NCBI GenBank assembly: GCA_000336895.1
Contig: AOLX01000005.1
Location: forward strand, 184,442 to 248,441
Direction: 5' to 3'
Source: Haloarcula argentinensis DSM 12282
Lineage (GTDB): Archaea > Halobacteriota > Halobacteria > Halobacteriales > Haloarculaceae
DNA: 64,000 nucleotides
Below the pieces are notes generated by a model. That model was given only the letters and a program-made list of their open reading frames with translations, did not search any database and was not told the DNA's origin. The position numbers were made by a program, and so were the translations under genes. This document shows, one piece after another, positions 44,620 to 53,229 of this stretch. How positions within the stretch are numbered: the stretch's first letter is position 1; each line of letters opens with the position of its first letter.

Positions 44620-44760
44620 ATGAAGAAGCGATTGCGAAAAGCACTGGACACGATACCTGTCCCACAGGAGAAGCCAAGCGCGGGCCTCGATGCGTGCACA
44701 GAGTGTGGTCAGTCCTCGCTTCCCGGTGCTAGTCGTTGCACTGACTGTGTCGAAGGCTAA
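44620..44760 (+). CDS. small zinc-ribbon protein, 46 residues
   Basis: This short gene encodes a 46-residue protein with a basic start (MKKRLRKALD) and two Cys pairs, ACTECG and RCTDCV, separated by 12 residues, that should bind one zinc. Small CPxCG-type proteins are common in haloarchaea and several have been linked to regulation, but this one is not recognised. Its own TATA box makes it a likely independent gene. A short frame of this size is easily missed. Confidence 0.65.
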   Translation: MKKRLRKALDTIPVPQEKPSAGLDACTECGQSSLPGASRCTDCVEG

Positions 44761-44994
44761 CAGCGAGGGAATCGTCCGGGGAAAGTCAGTTCCAGTTACT
44801 GCCTCCAGCTCGTTCTCTTCAGGTGCGAGGCCATCACAGTCGGTACGCAAAACCGACAACGGCATCGGACTCAATCAACCGGAGAGAAGATACTCAGCAT
44901 AAAAAGCGAGCTACCAGCGGACCCGCTGCCGACTGATGGGTAATCGTGTTCAGGTTTCAGCAGGTATTTATTACAAAACAGATAATTGACAGCA

Positions 44995-45753
44995 ATGTCT
45001 TCTCGCAGGTCAGTGTGTCTTGAGGAACTGGCATGGCCAGAAATTGAATCCGCCATCGAAAACGGAACACAGACCGTGGTCGTAGCGGTCGGTTCGATCG
45101 AACAACACGGCCCACATCTGCCACTGAATATGGATACGCTCGACGGGGATGCGCTCGCGCGTCGAATGGCGTCCAGATTGGGAGATGCGCTTGCCGCCCC
45201 CACAATTCGCCCGGGATGTTCGGGGCATCACATGGAGTTCCCCGGGACAATAACCGTTTCACCCGAGACATTGATGGATGTCATCCGGTCGTACTGCAAG
45301 TCACTCGATGCCCACGGCTTTGAACACATCGTGCTTGTCCCGACTCACGGTGGGAATTTCGGGCCGGTCACAACCGTGGCACCGGATATCGCACGTGAAC
45401 TCGAAGCCACAGTGATCCCGCTCGCTGACCTCGACGAACATATGCAGTTGCTGAATGAGGGACTCAGCGAAGCCGGTGTCGAATACGAGCAGGATGTTAT
45501 CCACGCCGGGGCCGCCGAGACAGCGATTGTACTGGCCATCGACGAGGGACTCGTCAGGACAGAGGATATCGAACCCGGGCCAGAAGGCGATATTTCGCCA
45601 GCTCGGTTGCTAAGTGAAGGATTCAAATCAATTACCGAAAACGGTGTCCTCGGCGACCCGGAAGCAGCAACCTCCGAGGCCGGAGAAGTGATCATCCAAA
45701 ACGTCGTCGAAGCGTACGTCGAGCAGGTCAAGGCCGAACGCAATGCGGCCTAA
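44995..45753 (+). CDS. creatininase family amidohydrolase
   Basis: This 252-residue protein (ATG at 44995) has the creatininase metal ligands: VGSIEQHGPHLPLNMDT (Glu, His, Asp), PTHGGNFG (His) and HAGAAETA (Glu). The family contains creatinine amidohydrolase, MftE and ArfB, the deformylase of archaeal riboflavin and F420 synthesis. It acts in the cytoplasm. Which reaction it catalyses is not clear. ArfB is worth considering because GTP cyclohydrolase III (the preceding ArfA step) is encoded about 9 kb away. The upstream in-frame TTG at 44986 is not preferred. Confidence 0.82.
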   Translation: MSSRRSVCLEELAWPEIESAIENGTQTVVVAVGSIEQHGPHLPLNMDTLDGDALARRMASRLGDALAAPTIRPGCSGHHMEFPGTITVSPETLMDVIRSYCKSLDAHGFEHIVLVPTHGGNFGPVTTVAPDIARELEATVIPLADLDEHMQLLNEGLSEAGVEYEQDVIHAGAAETAIVLAIDEGLVRTEDIEPGPEGDISPARLLSEGFKSITENGVLGDPEAATSEAGEVIIQNVVEAYVEQVKAERNAA

Positions 45754-45831
45754 CCAAAGGCGTAGGCGGGCGGTCAGCCGTGTTTGACGGTAACTGCGGT
45801 AGACGGGCTGCCGCCGGCCGAGGAACTCTCA

Positions 45832-45937
45832 GTTGCTTTGTTGTGTTGGCAGATGCTGACTCAGTCCGATAGTGTCCACCATCTCCATGCAGCAGCGTTT
45901 CAGGGGCTGTAAACTGTGTTGGAGTTACCAAAGCAAC
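45832..45937. repeat. 9-bp inverted repeat flanking a non-coding stretch
   Basis: GTTGCTTTG (45832-45840) and CAAAGCAAC (45929-45937) are perfect inverted copies about 88 bases apart, in the spacer between the creatininase and DUF457-like genes. They could form a long-loop stem or be the ends of a tiny mobile remnant. Confidence 0.3.
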
Positions 45938-45945
45938 GAAGACGC

Positions 45946-46425
45946 TCAATCGACCCGGTCCCACAAGCTAACACGGCCTCCTCGTGTAACGTGTCTGACG
46001 ACTAGGCCCGCGGTAGTGAACCAGAGCGCGACTTCGAGGAAGAACGACGGACTCCAGAGGTAGTACACGAAGAACGACCCTGGTGAGAGCGACAGTGGGT
46101 CCGCCGGAATGACAACAGGCCAAAACAGAAAGACTGCGTCGCCGGCGCGGCCGTTGAGAACGACGTGGACAGTGTCGAGGAGGAGATGTAATACCCAGCC
46201 AGCTGCCACCGACAAGCCGGTCCGGCCTGAGAGAGCCAGCGGGAGCGCCACGATGACGAGTAGCGCAGAGTGACCAATTGAATGATAGAGAGAGGTGACA
46301 CCGACCGTTGCTAGCGGCTTGTCCACTACGTCCGGCACTGCGGTCCCGACCACAAGCCACAGCGGCGACAACCGCGACACCCGTCCCAGAAGCGCGGCCA
46401 CGAGCAGGTGTGTCGCGAAGAGCAT
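45946..46425 (-). CDS. DUF457/YdjM-like membrane metal-dependent hydrolase
   Basis: The 159-residue protein (ATG at 46425) has four to five spans and resembles the LexA-binding, membrane-bound hydrolase group. LWLVVGTAVPDVVDK carries an Asp, YHSIGHSALLVI a His pair and AAGWVLHLLLDTVHVV a His/Asp, typical of zinc-binding DUF457 proteins. Its stop-proximal end is normal. It follows the CDP-alcohol phosphotransferase gene by about 26 bases and is probably co-transcribed. Substrate unknown. Confidence 0.78.
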   Translation of the reverse strand: MLFATHLLVAALLGRVSRLSPLWLVVGTAVPDVVDKPLATVGVTSLYHSIGHSALLVIVALPLALSGRTGLSVAAGWVLHLLLDTVHVVLNGRAGDAVFLFWPVVIPADPLSLSPGSFFVYYLWSPSFFLEVALWFTTAGLVVRHVTRGGRVSLWDRVD

Positions 46426-46450
46426 ACAGAAGGGTAGGGACAGAGACGTA

Positions 46451-47224
46451 TCAACGCTGCCGGTCGAACCACTCGCGGGGAAGGCGACCGCTGGCAACGA
46501 GGAAGTCCCGGAGGAACACCGCCAGCGACGGGGCGATGACGACCGGTGTGAGCGTGAAGACCAGTTCTGTCGGCGCCGTAGGGACGAGTGCGGCAGTAAT
46601 GAACACCATCTGGACGCCGGCGAGATACTTCCCGAGGTCGCTGTCAGGCCGCTCAAAGACGGGCCGGTTTTGGTATCGCCGCCAGCGAATACCGCCGACG
46701 TAGACGTAGCGAGCAGCCGACAGTGAGAGGTACAAGGCGGGAAGCTGACCCCAAAGGACTGCGACAAGCGGTGCGACCACGAACCCGAAAGTGTCGAAAG
46801 CTATGTCCAACCGCGTGCCCAATTGGGTTTGCTCACCGACGGTTCGGGCAACGAAGCCATCAATCTTATCCAGCACGACGCCAGCGCCGTAGCAGGCCGC
46901 CGGAACCCAGACGAGATCGGTCGTCGCCGGCACCACAAGAAAGCCAGCGACGACAGCATAAAGCCCACCGCGAAGTAGCGTCACCGTGTTCGCGATCCCG
47001 AAGGTGTAGCGCCAGGGGTTACCGGCGGCCGGCGTGACACTGAGCTTTCGGCCGACGTACCAGAGCTGTCCGGCCCAGCAACACCCTGCGACGACCGCCG
47101 GGTGGAACATCCAATGTGTCATCGTGTCTGCAGGAAACAGCACGCCGACAATGGCAGCGATAATGAACCCGCCGACAACCGAAAGTTCGACAGGGACCCC
47201 GCTGTCACCGTGTTTCTCGGCCAT
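46451..47224 (-). CDS. CDP-alcohol phosphatidyltransferase family
   Basis: The 257-residue membrane protein (ATG at 47224) has the CDP-alcohol signature D-G-x2-A-R-x8-G-x3-D-x3-D: DKIDGFVARTVGEQTQLGTRLDIAFD. About six to seven spans surround the site. Such enzymes transfer the phospho-lipid part of CDP-lipid to an alcohol (glycerol phosphate, serine, inositol). Archaeal members use CDP-archaeol. The acceptor here is unknown. It lies in a set of three minus-strand membrane genes. Confidence 0.88.
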   Translation of the reverse strand: MAEKHGDSGVPVELSVVGGFIIAAIVGVLFPADTMTHWMFHPAVVAGCCWAGQLWYVGRKLSVTPAAGNPWRYTFGIANTVTLLRGGLYAVVAGFLVVPATTDLVWVPAACYGAGVVLDKIDGFVARTVGEQTQLGTRLDIAFDTFGFVVAPLVAVLWGQLPALYLSLSAARYVYVGGIRWRRYQNRPVFERPDSDLGKYLAGVQMVFITAALVPTAPTELVFTLTPVVIAPSLAVFLRDFLVASGRLPREWFDRQR

Positions 47225-47269
47225 CGACACCTCCCGGCCGGCATTCATCCGCCGCCACAGTAGCACAGC

Positions 47270-47677
47270 TCATCGCAGCAGCGCAACGAGGACCGCCAGC
47301 AGGACAAGCTGTGCGGCCTTGTCGACTGCCCCCAGTGTTCCAACATCAGCCGGGAACGATTTCGGCCCGGTGGCGAAATTGACGTAGTACCACAGCAGTA
47401 TCTGGACGAGCGTGAACGGGACACCGACGGCGTAGATGAGTCCGCGGCGAATACCTAGGATAACCAGCACAATAGCGCCGAGAAACCCCAGCCCCGCGAG
47501 GATAAAGCTGATACCTATACCGGACGGGGCTAGCCTGACACCGAGCAGGAGGTGTATCGCGGCCGTGACCAGTGCCGCGAAGACACCGAGCCAGTGTCGG
47601 CTGTCTAGCGAAGCTACGTCAAGTGAAGGTCCCTGTGTCTCCGTCGCGGCCATGGGTTTGATTCGGGTTTCGGTCAT
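47270..47677 (-). CDS. small membrane protein, four spans
   Basis: This 135-residue protein (ATG at 47677) has four hydrophobic spans with LAGLGFLGAIVLVILGIRRGLIY and TLVQILLWYYVNFATGP visible. I recognise no family beyond haloarchaeal membrane proteins of unknown function. It starts upstream of the phosphatidyltransferase gene on the same strand (about 45 bases), so they may form one transcript. A second Met at 47653 is a possible start. Confidence 0.6.
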   Translation of the reverse strand: MTETRIKPMAATETQGPSLDVASLDSRHWLGVFAALVTAAIHLLLGVRLAPSGIGISFILAGLGFLGAIVLVILGIRRGLIYAVGVPFTLVQILLWYYVNFATGPKSFPADVGTLGAVDKAAQLVLLAVLVALLR

Positions 47678-47702
47678 ATAACAACACTGCCAAATGTGTC
47701 GC

Positions 47703-49673
47703 TCATCGCTCGAAATCCGGCCGTTGAAGCCCGGTGGTTCTGGTACAGGCCTCGGCGTCAAGTCGCTGTCCAGCGGCGTCTATGTTCTCGACGATATGAG
47801 ACGGTGTCGTACTGGACGGAATTGGAACGACGCCCTGTGTGGCGTTCCACGCCAGCACCGCTCCAGCTGGTGATAAGTCAAACGCCTCCGCGACATCCGC
47901 CAGAACTGGTTCGTCAAGCAATCCGGGAGCCGACAGCGGCGAGTGTGCGACGACCCTAATGCCTCGCTCGTGACAGTACTCGACGAGGTCAGTCCGTGGC
48001 TGGTACGGGTGGCGCTCGACCTGGACGAGTGCCGGCCTGACGGTCCCCGTCTCGATGACCATCTCCAGTTGCAGCTGCGAGACGTTACAGAGCCCGAGCG
48101 TGCGCGCCCAGCCCCGCTCGTGGAGGGTTTCCATATTCTCCCAAGCGCGCTGGAGCGAGACCGAGTCCGTCTGGATGTCGCCCGCGTCGCCCTCGGGGAA
48201 GGTCAACGCCTCCTGACGTTCGATTGGTTTCTCGGCCAGTCGATCTAAGGGCCCTTGGTGAGCCCACGCCTCCGGCCAGTGTAACGCGTAGCAGTCGAAC
48301 GCGTCGATGCCTAACTCGTCGAGGCTGCCCCGACAGGCCGTCAGCATGTGCTCCTGACGGTGGTTCGTGCGCCAGACTTTCCCGAGCAGGAACACCCGAC
48401 GCCGGTCTGGCGCGCCCGGAGCAGCAAGGATGCGGCCGATACGGTGTTCATTACCGTACAGTTCGGCGCTGTCGAGCAGTCGGTAGCCGGCATCGAGGGC
48501 CGCCGCAATGGAGTCCCCGCGGTCGACGTACGTTCCGTTGCGGTAGCGGGAACAGCCAAACCCGACGATCGGGAGCCGAATCGCTTGCTCTTGGCAACTG
48601 TTCTGGTCTCTGTTCGGGGCGACATTCGGCGCTGGCTGAGGGGCGGCCGCCACGCCGTAGTCTGACACGGGCTCCGGCCCACCCGTCTCCGCAGTAGTCT
48701 CGATCGCGTTACAGACCGCGACGATATGAGCGCCACGGCGGCCCGTCTTCCGCGACGGAGAACCACGATTGACACTGGCCGCAAGCGACTCCACCGGGTC
48801 GAGATAGCGATACGGTTGTGTGGGGTGCTGGGCAGGCGCATCGATGTATTCGCGGCCGACGCGACCGTACTGAACGGCTGAGGGGCTGTCGTCCGTTGCG
48901 CCAGTCCCGCGGAGATATAGCGAGCCGTCGTCGCCGTGGAGTTCGAGCCCGTAGAACTCGCGACTCCGGTGTGGCGCATAGAAACTCGCGGTTAGCCGCA
49001 CGGTCAGACCGCCGTCAAACGCGAGCGTCGCCTCGACGTGACTCGGGACGGACGGCCGTTTTGCCTCCCGCTCGGGCCAGCTATCGAGTGCAGTTGCGGA
49101 CTGGACAGATTCGACGGGGCCGAACCACGAGATCAGCAGCGCGAGCGGATAGACACCGCCGTCGTAGAGCGGCCCGATAGAGAGAAACGAATCGGGCCGG
49201 TCGTGCCAATCGGTCACGCGGCCGACGTGAGCGTGGGCGTATCCTAGCTGGACGGGACCCATGCGACCGTCGGCGAGCAGTCGTCCAGCACGACGCTGTG
49301 ACGGCCCCTGGGGCGTGCCCGGGGCACAACCAAGCGCCAGATTCCGGTCTCGGGCCAGCGCAAGCAAATCGGCGGCGGCCGCCTCTTCCAGTGCCAACGG
49401 CTTCTGCGAGTACACGTGTCGCCCTGCTTCGAGTGCCGTTCGGGTCACCGGTGCGTGGGCGGCGTGGTTCGTCAGGTTCACCACCAGCGGGGCGTCGACG
49501 GCGGTGAGCGCGGTGTCGAGGTCGGTAAACGCCGGACAATCGTGTTCCGTGGCGAGTGCCTTCGCCCGGTCCGCTTCGAGGTCACAGACGCCCACCAGCG
49601 AGAGCGGGCTGTCTGCCAGGTCGGCCGCGTACTCTGCCGCGATACTGCCCGCACCGACGAACAGACAATGCAC
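47703..49673 (-). CDS. fused Gfo/Idh/MocA oxidoreductase and aldo-keto reductase
   Basis: The 656-residue protein joins two enzymes. Residues 1-340 are a Gfo/Idh/MocA dehydrogenase with FVGAGSIAAEY (NAD(P) loop), SQKPLAL (Lys91, the usual EKP with Gln replacing Glu) and IGPLYDGGVYPLALL. A proline/alanine linker (about 340-362) leads to an AKR domain (about 365-656) with the catalytic set Asp401, Tyr406, Lys432 and His465 (LDSAELYGNE, LLGKVW, ALHWP). Both halves look intact. A bifunctional enzyme could interconvert a sugar or cyclitol through oxidation and reduction. It is divergent from the AlkP-like gene, with about 65 bases between, and may share its pathway. Confidence 0.9.
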   Translation of the reverse strand: MHCLFVGAGSIAAEYAADLADSPLSLVGVCDLEADRAKALATEHDCPAFTDLDTALTAVDAPLVVNLTNHAAHAPVTRTALEAGRHVYSQKPLALEEAAAADLLALARDRNLALGCAPGTPQGPSQRRAGRLLADGRMGPVQLGYAHAHVGRVTDWHDRPDSFLSIGPLYDGGVYPLALLISWFGPVESVQSATALDSWPEREAKRPSVPSHVEATLAFDGGLTVRLTASFYAPHRSREFYGLELHGDDGSLYLRGTGATDDSPSAVQYGRVGREYIDAPAQHPTQPYRYLDPVESLAASVNRGSPSRKTGRRGAHIVAVCNAIETTAETGGPEPVSDYGVAAAPQPAPNVAPNRDQNSCQEQAIRLPIVGFGCSRYRNGTYVDRGDSIAAALDAGYRLLDSAELYGNEHRIGRILAAPGAPDRRRVFLLGKVWRTNHRQEHMLTACRGSLDELGIDAFDCYALHWPEAWAHQGPLDRLAEKPIERQEALTFPEGDAGDIQTDSVSLQRAWENMETLHERGWARTLGLCNVSQLQLEMVIETGTVRPALVQVERHPYQPRTDLVEYCHERGIRVVAHSPLSAPGLLDEPVLADVAEAFDLSPAGAVLAWNATQGVVPIPSSTTPSHIVENIDAAGQRLDAEACTRTTGLQRPDFER

Positions 49674-49738
49674 ACTCCGATAGAGGACTCCTCACATATA
49701 TATCATATCGCCAGTGGGGTTTTAGTCGCCGCCGCCGA

Positions 49739-50632
49739 ATGCCAGACGTGACAGAACCGGGGATGAGCCGGCTGGGGACGGCGTACCTGCGCGCGTTGCA
49801 GGCGCTGGGCCGGCGGATTCCGTACGGAACGAACGTCTACGAGCGCGAGTGGGACGTACTCGTCGTCCTCGACGCCTGTCGAGCGGACCTACTACGGACG
49901 GTTGCCCCCGATATCGAGTTGTTCGATTCCGTCTCGACGGTCCGCTCGGTCGGGAGTTCGTCCTCGGAGTGGCTCGAAAACACGTTCCTCGATCATCCTG
50001 AAACAGCCCACACCGTCATGGTCACCGGCAACACGTGGACAGACCGGTATCTCGATGCCGATGCCTTCGCCGCGCTGGACGAAGTCTGGAAGTACGCGTG
50101 GGACGAGGATTTGAACACCGTCCCGGCCGCGGCTATCACAGACCGGGCCATCGCACAAACTCGGCGTCTGGCCCCCAAACGGCTGGTCGTCCATTACATG
50201 CAGCCACACCACCCGTTTGTCCCCGACCCGCTCGCCGACGACGGCGGCCTTACCCGCACCGGAAGCCACAGTAACACGGCAAATCCGTGGGTCGCGCTCC
50301 GCCGTGGCGAAGTCTCGCCAGAGCGCGTCTGGGACGCCTACAAAGCAAACCTGCGGTACGTCCTTCGGGAAGTCAAAGCACTCGCCGAAAACGTCGATGG
50401 CCGAATCGCCGTCACCGCCGACCACGGCAATCTTTTCGGGGAGTGGGGGCTGTACGGCCATCCGATGCACACGCCAGTCCCGGCGCTACTGGCCGTGCCG
50501 TGGGCTGAGACGACCGGCGTCAATCACGGACAGCGCGAGCCCGAACTGACGCCACCCGAGCCGCTCCCGGTTTCGCGTGTCTACGGTGCTGCGAGTGACA
50601 GAGACCGACTCGACTCACTTGGATACTTATAA
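49739..50632 (+). CDS. AlkP/sulfatase-superfamily protein
   Basis: The 297-residue protein (ATG at 49739) has an AlkP-like core: DVLVVLDACRADLLR (metal Asp), SVGSSSSEWLENTF at the nucleophile segment, HYMQPHHPFVP, and TADHGNLFGEWGLYGHPMHTP with the second metal Asp-His and another His. Ser replaces the classic sulfatase Cys. It lacks a signal peptide. It is the first of a plus-strand series (MDR reductase, PTPS-like, GT4, methyltransferase, GTP cyclohydrolase III) and could provide a phosphatase or phosphotransferase step. Activity is inferred from fold only. Confidence 0.72.
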   Translation: MPDVTEPGMSRLGTAYLRALQALGRRIPYGTNVYEREWDVLVVLDACRADLLRTVAPDIELFDSVSTVRSVGSSSSEWLENTFLDHPETAHTVMVTGNTWTDRYLDADAFAALDEVWKYAWDEDLNTVPAAAITDRAIAQTRRLAPKRLVVHYMQPHHPFVPDPLADDGGLTRTGSHSNTANPWVALRRGEVSPERVWDAYKANLRYVLREVKALAENVDGRIAVTADHGNLFGEWGLYGHPMHTPVPALLAVPWAETTGVNHGQREPELTPPEPLPVSRVYGAASDRDRLDSLGYL

Positions 50633-50767
50633 TTCTTGCTGAGATACCTTTTAGTCCGAGAAAGCCTGGGTTGAAGACGTGCATCCCCGGAGCCGTCGCC
50701 GCGTTCGAGTTGGGTCGCACCAAACCATCGGCACCGGTTCACGCTCACGCCGCCAGGAGCCAGTATA

Positions 50768-51748
50768 ATGCCCGCCAAAGCGCTGTACTTTACTGGCTCG
50801 GAATCAGTCAGGGTCGACGAAGAGACAGTGCCAGAACCAGGTCCCACAGAGGTCCGTGTCCGGACAGAATTGTCGGGCATCAGTCCCGGAACAGAGCTGT
50901 TGGTGTACCGCGGTGAGGTCGATTCGGAACTCACGACTGACGAGACGATCGACGCCCTCGACGGCACATTCTCGTATCCCCTGCAGTACGGCTACGCCGC
51001 GGTCGGCTGTGTCACCGCTGTCGGGGAAACGGTTGACGACGGCTGGCTGGACCGGCGCGTGTTCGCGTTCAACCCACACGAAAGCCACTTTCTCGCCGAA
51101 CCGTCGTCGCTCATCCCCACGACATTACCACCGGAACAGGCAGTATTCATCCCGAATGTCGAGGCGGCGGTCAACTTCGTGATGGACGCCAGGCCGCGTA
51201 TCGGCGCTCGGGTGGTCGTCTTCGGCCAGGGCCCGGTCGGGCTACTGACGACCGGGCTCCTAGCCGAGTTTCCGCTGGCGTCGCTCGTGACAGTCGACCC
51301 CTGTGCAGGCCGCCGCCAGCTCTCGGAAGCGCTTGGGGCAGACCGCTCTGTCTCCCCCGGGAATCTCGGCGACGCCGATGCCGACATCACCTTCGAACTC
51401 TCGGGGAACCCACCCGCACTCGACAGGGCAATCGATGCCACTGGCTATGCAGGCCAGGTCATCGTTGGGTCGTGGTACGGCTCGAAGGGCGTGTCACTGG
51501 ACCTCGGCCACCACTTTCATCGAAGTCACATCCGACTTCGCAGCAGTCAGGTGAGCCGCATCGACCCGGACCACGCGGACCGCTGGGACAAGGACCGCCG
51601 ACTGGACGTTGTTCGGTCATGGCTGAGTGACACCAACCTCTCAGCGCTGCTAACGCACGAGATCGACATCGAACGTGCGGCCGAAGCGTATCAACTCTTG
51701 GAGAACCGGCCAGACGACGCAGTTCAGGTCGTGTTGACGTACGGCTGA
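50768..51748 (+). CDS. zinc-less MDR dehydrogenase/reductase
   Basis: This 326-residue protein is a medium-chain dehydrogenase: EVRVRTELSGISPGTELLVYRG at the N terminus, YPLQYGYAAVGCVTAVG, and a Rossmann motif VVVFGQGPVGLLTTGLLA. Zinc-dependent members have GICGSD where this has GISPGTE, and the catalytic Cys and His ligands are absent, so it is probably a zinc-independent enzyme of the BchC-like subgroup. It uses NAD(P) to reduce or oxidise an unknown intermediate. It lies 39 bases ahead of the PTPS-like gene, supporting a common pathway. Confidence 0.85.
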   Translation: MPAKALYFTGSESVRVDEETVPEPGPTEVRVRTELSGISPGTELLVYRGEVDSELTTDETIDALDGTFSYPLQYGYAAVGCVTAVGETVDDGWLDRRVFAFNPHESHFLAEPSSLIPTTLPPEQAVFIPNVEAAVNFVMDARPRIGARVVVFGQGPVGLLTTGLLAEFPLASLVTVDPCAGRRQLSEALGADRSVSPGNLGDADADITFELSGNPPALDRAIDATGYAGQVIVGSWYGSKGVSLDLGHHFHRSHIRLRSSQVSRIDPDHADRWDKDRRLDVVRSWLSDTNLSALLTHEIDIERAAEAYQLLENRPDDAVQVVLTYG

Positions 51749-51787
51749 CACCCGCAATTTAGGTTTGGCCCGACCGTTTGTGCAGGC

Positions 51788-52165
51788 ATGTACGCGACGA
51801 CAGTGCGGACCGAGTTCGTGGCACAGCACTACCTCACTGTCCCAAACCCGGGCCCAGAAGGTGACCCACACTCACACCGCTACAGCGTTGAGCTGTGTTT
51901 CCGGGGCCCCGAACTCAACGAGTTCGATTACATCGTCGACATCGACGATGCCGACACAGCCCTGTCGTCACTCGCTGACCGGTACCGGGATACGATGCTC
52001 AACGATCTCCGGGAGTTCGAGGGGCACAACCCCAGCGTCGAACGATTTGCCCGGGTCATCTTCGAGCGTGTCATGGAGCACGTCACCGACGAGACAGTCA
52101 CCGAACTGTCAGTCACCATTTGGGAGGACGACGAAGCCGCTGCAAGTTACGACGCCGCCGTATGA
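51788..52165 (+). CDS. 6-pyruvoyl-tetrahydropterin synthase-like protein, no catalytic Cys
   Basis: This 125-residue protein has the PTPS/QueD fold pattern. Zinc ligands are probably His14 (VAQHYL) and His28/His30 in PHSHRYSVEL (the HGHxY motif), and the C-terminal strand has SVTIWEDDEAAASY with the pterin-binding Glu. The Cys used by QueD and classic PTPS a few residues before HGH is missing (PEGDPHSH). It may be a variant enzyme with a different reaction on a pterin or pyrimidine intermediate. Its TGA overlaps the next gene's ATG (ATGA), and a GTP cyclohydrolase gene is downstream, strengthening the link. Confidence 0.8.
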   Translation: MYATTVRTEFVAQHYLTVPNPGPEGDPHSHRYSVELCFRGPELNEFDYIVDIDDADTALSSLADRYRDTMLNDLREFEGHNPSVERFARVIFERVMEHVTDETVTELSVTIWEDDEAAASYDAAV

Positions 52166-53229
52166 GGGTCGGCCTGACGCTGTACGGAAGCCTCGACGAG
52201 CAGTCGGGCGGATTTCGGTACGATAGAAAACTTGTCGAGGGACTTCGAGACGCCGGAGACACCGTCGAATGTATCCAGCTCCCCTGGCGTGACTACCACA
52301 GAGGACTCCTCGATAACGGCTCGCGCAAGCTCCGCCGGCGACTGGACGTGGAAGTCGATGTCATGTTGCAGGACGAACTCGCCCATCCGTCGCTCGTCCG
52401 CACGAACCGTGCCCTCCCGTACCCGATCGTCAGCATCGTCCATCACCTGCGGGCGAGTGAGCCGCGGCGACTCGCGCCGCTGTACCGGGCAGTCGAGCAA
52501 CGCTATCTTGGGACTGTCCAGGGCGTCGTCTGTAACAGTACCACGACCCGAGGCGTCGTGACCGACTTAGGCGTCAACGCCAACAACACCGTCGTTGCGC
52601 CGCCGGCCGGGGACCGGTTCGCCCCAGAAGTCGACCGGTCGACGGTTGAGCAACGTGCCACTACCGAGCCGCTACAAGTCGTTTTCATCGGGAACGTCAC
52701 GCCTCGAAAGGGACTGGATACGCTCGTCGACGGTGTGGCCAAGGCGGATGCCGACATCGAACTCAGCGTCGTTGGTCGCCCTGTCGACGCGGCCCATGTT
52801 ACTGCGGTCCGGAACCGCGTCCGCGAACGCGGTCTGGATGACCGTGTACAGTTCACGGGGCGACTCCCGGATGCTGAGTTGGCGAGCAGGCTCCGGTCGA
52901 GCCACGTCCTCGCAGTGCCGTCCCGATACGAGGGGTTCGGCATCGTCTATTTAGAGGGAATGAGCTTCGGCCTCCCGGCGATAGCCACTCGCGCAGGCGG
53001 AGCACCCGACATCGTAACTGACGGCGAAACGGGGAAACTCATCGACCCCGACGATTCGGCAGCCGTCGCCCGCGGACTGGAGCGGTTCGCTACTGACCGG
53101 GACCGACTGGCCGAGATGGGGTGGGCCGCGAGACGGAGCTATGAGGCGCATCCAGACTGGGAGATGACAGTGGCGCGTGTCCGCGGCCTGCTGTCCGACA
53201 TCGCACAGCCCGCGGAGGTGCCGGCGTGA
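52162..53229 (+). CDS. GT4-type glycosyltransferase
   Basis: The 355-residue protein (ATG at 52162) is a GT-B enzyme of family 4. N-terminal VGLTLYGSLDEQSGGFRYDRKL is the acceptor lobe, LQVVFIGNVTPRKGLDTLVDGV begins the donor lobe and AVPSRYEGFGIVYLEGMSFGLPAIAT carries the E-x7-E motif. It transfers a sugar from a nucleotide donor to an unknown acceptor, in the cytoplasm. It overlaps the PTPS-like gene by 4 bases and the methyltransferase gene by 4 bases, which makes coordinated translation certain enough to predict one pathway. Confidence 0.93.
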   Translation: MRVGLTLYGSLDEQSGGFRYDRKLVEGLRDAGDTVECIQLPWRDYHRGLLDNGSRKLRRRLDVEVDVMLQDELAHPSLVRTNRALPYPIVSIVHHLRASEPRRLAPLYRAVEQRYLGTVQGVVCNSTTTRGVVTDLGVNANNTVVAPPAGDRFAPEVDRSTVEQRATTEPLQVVFIGNVTPRKGLDTLVDGVAKADADIELSVVGRPVDAAHVTAVRNRVRERGLDDRVQFTGRLPDAELASRLRSSHVLAVPSRYEGFGIVYLEGMSFGLPAIATRAGGAPDIVTDGETGKLIDPDDSAAVARGLERFATDRDRLAEMGWAARRSYEAHPDWEMTVARVRGLLSDIAQPAEVPA

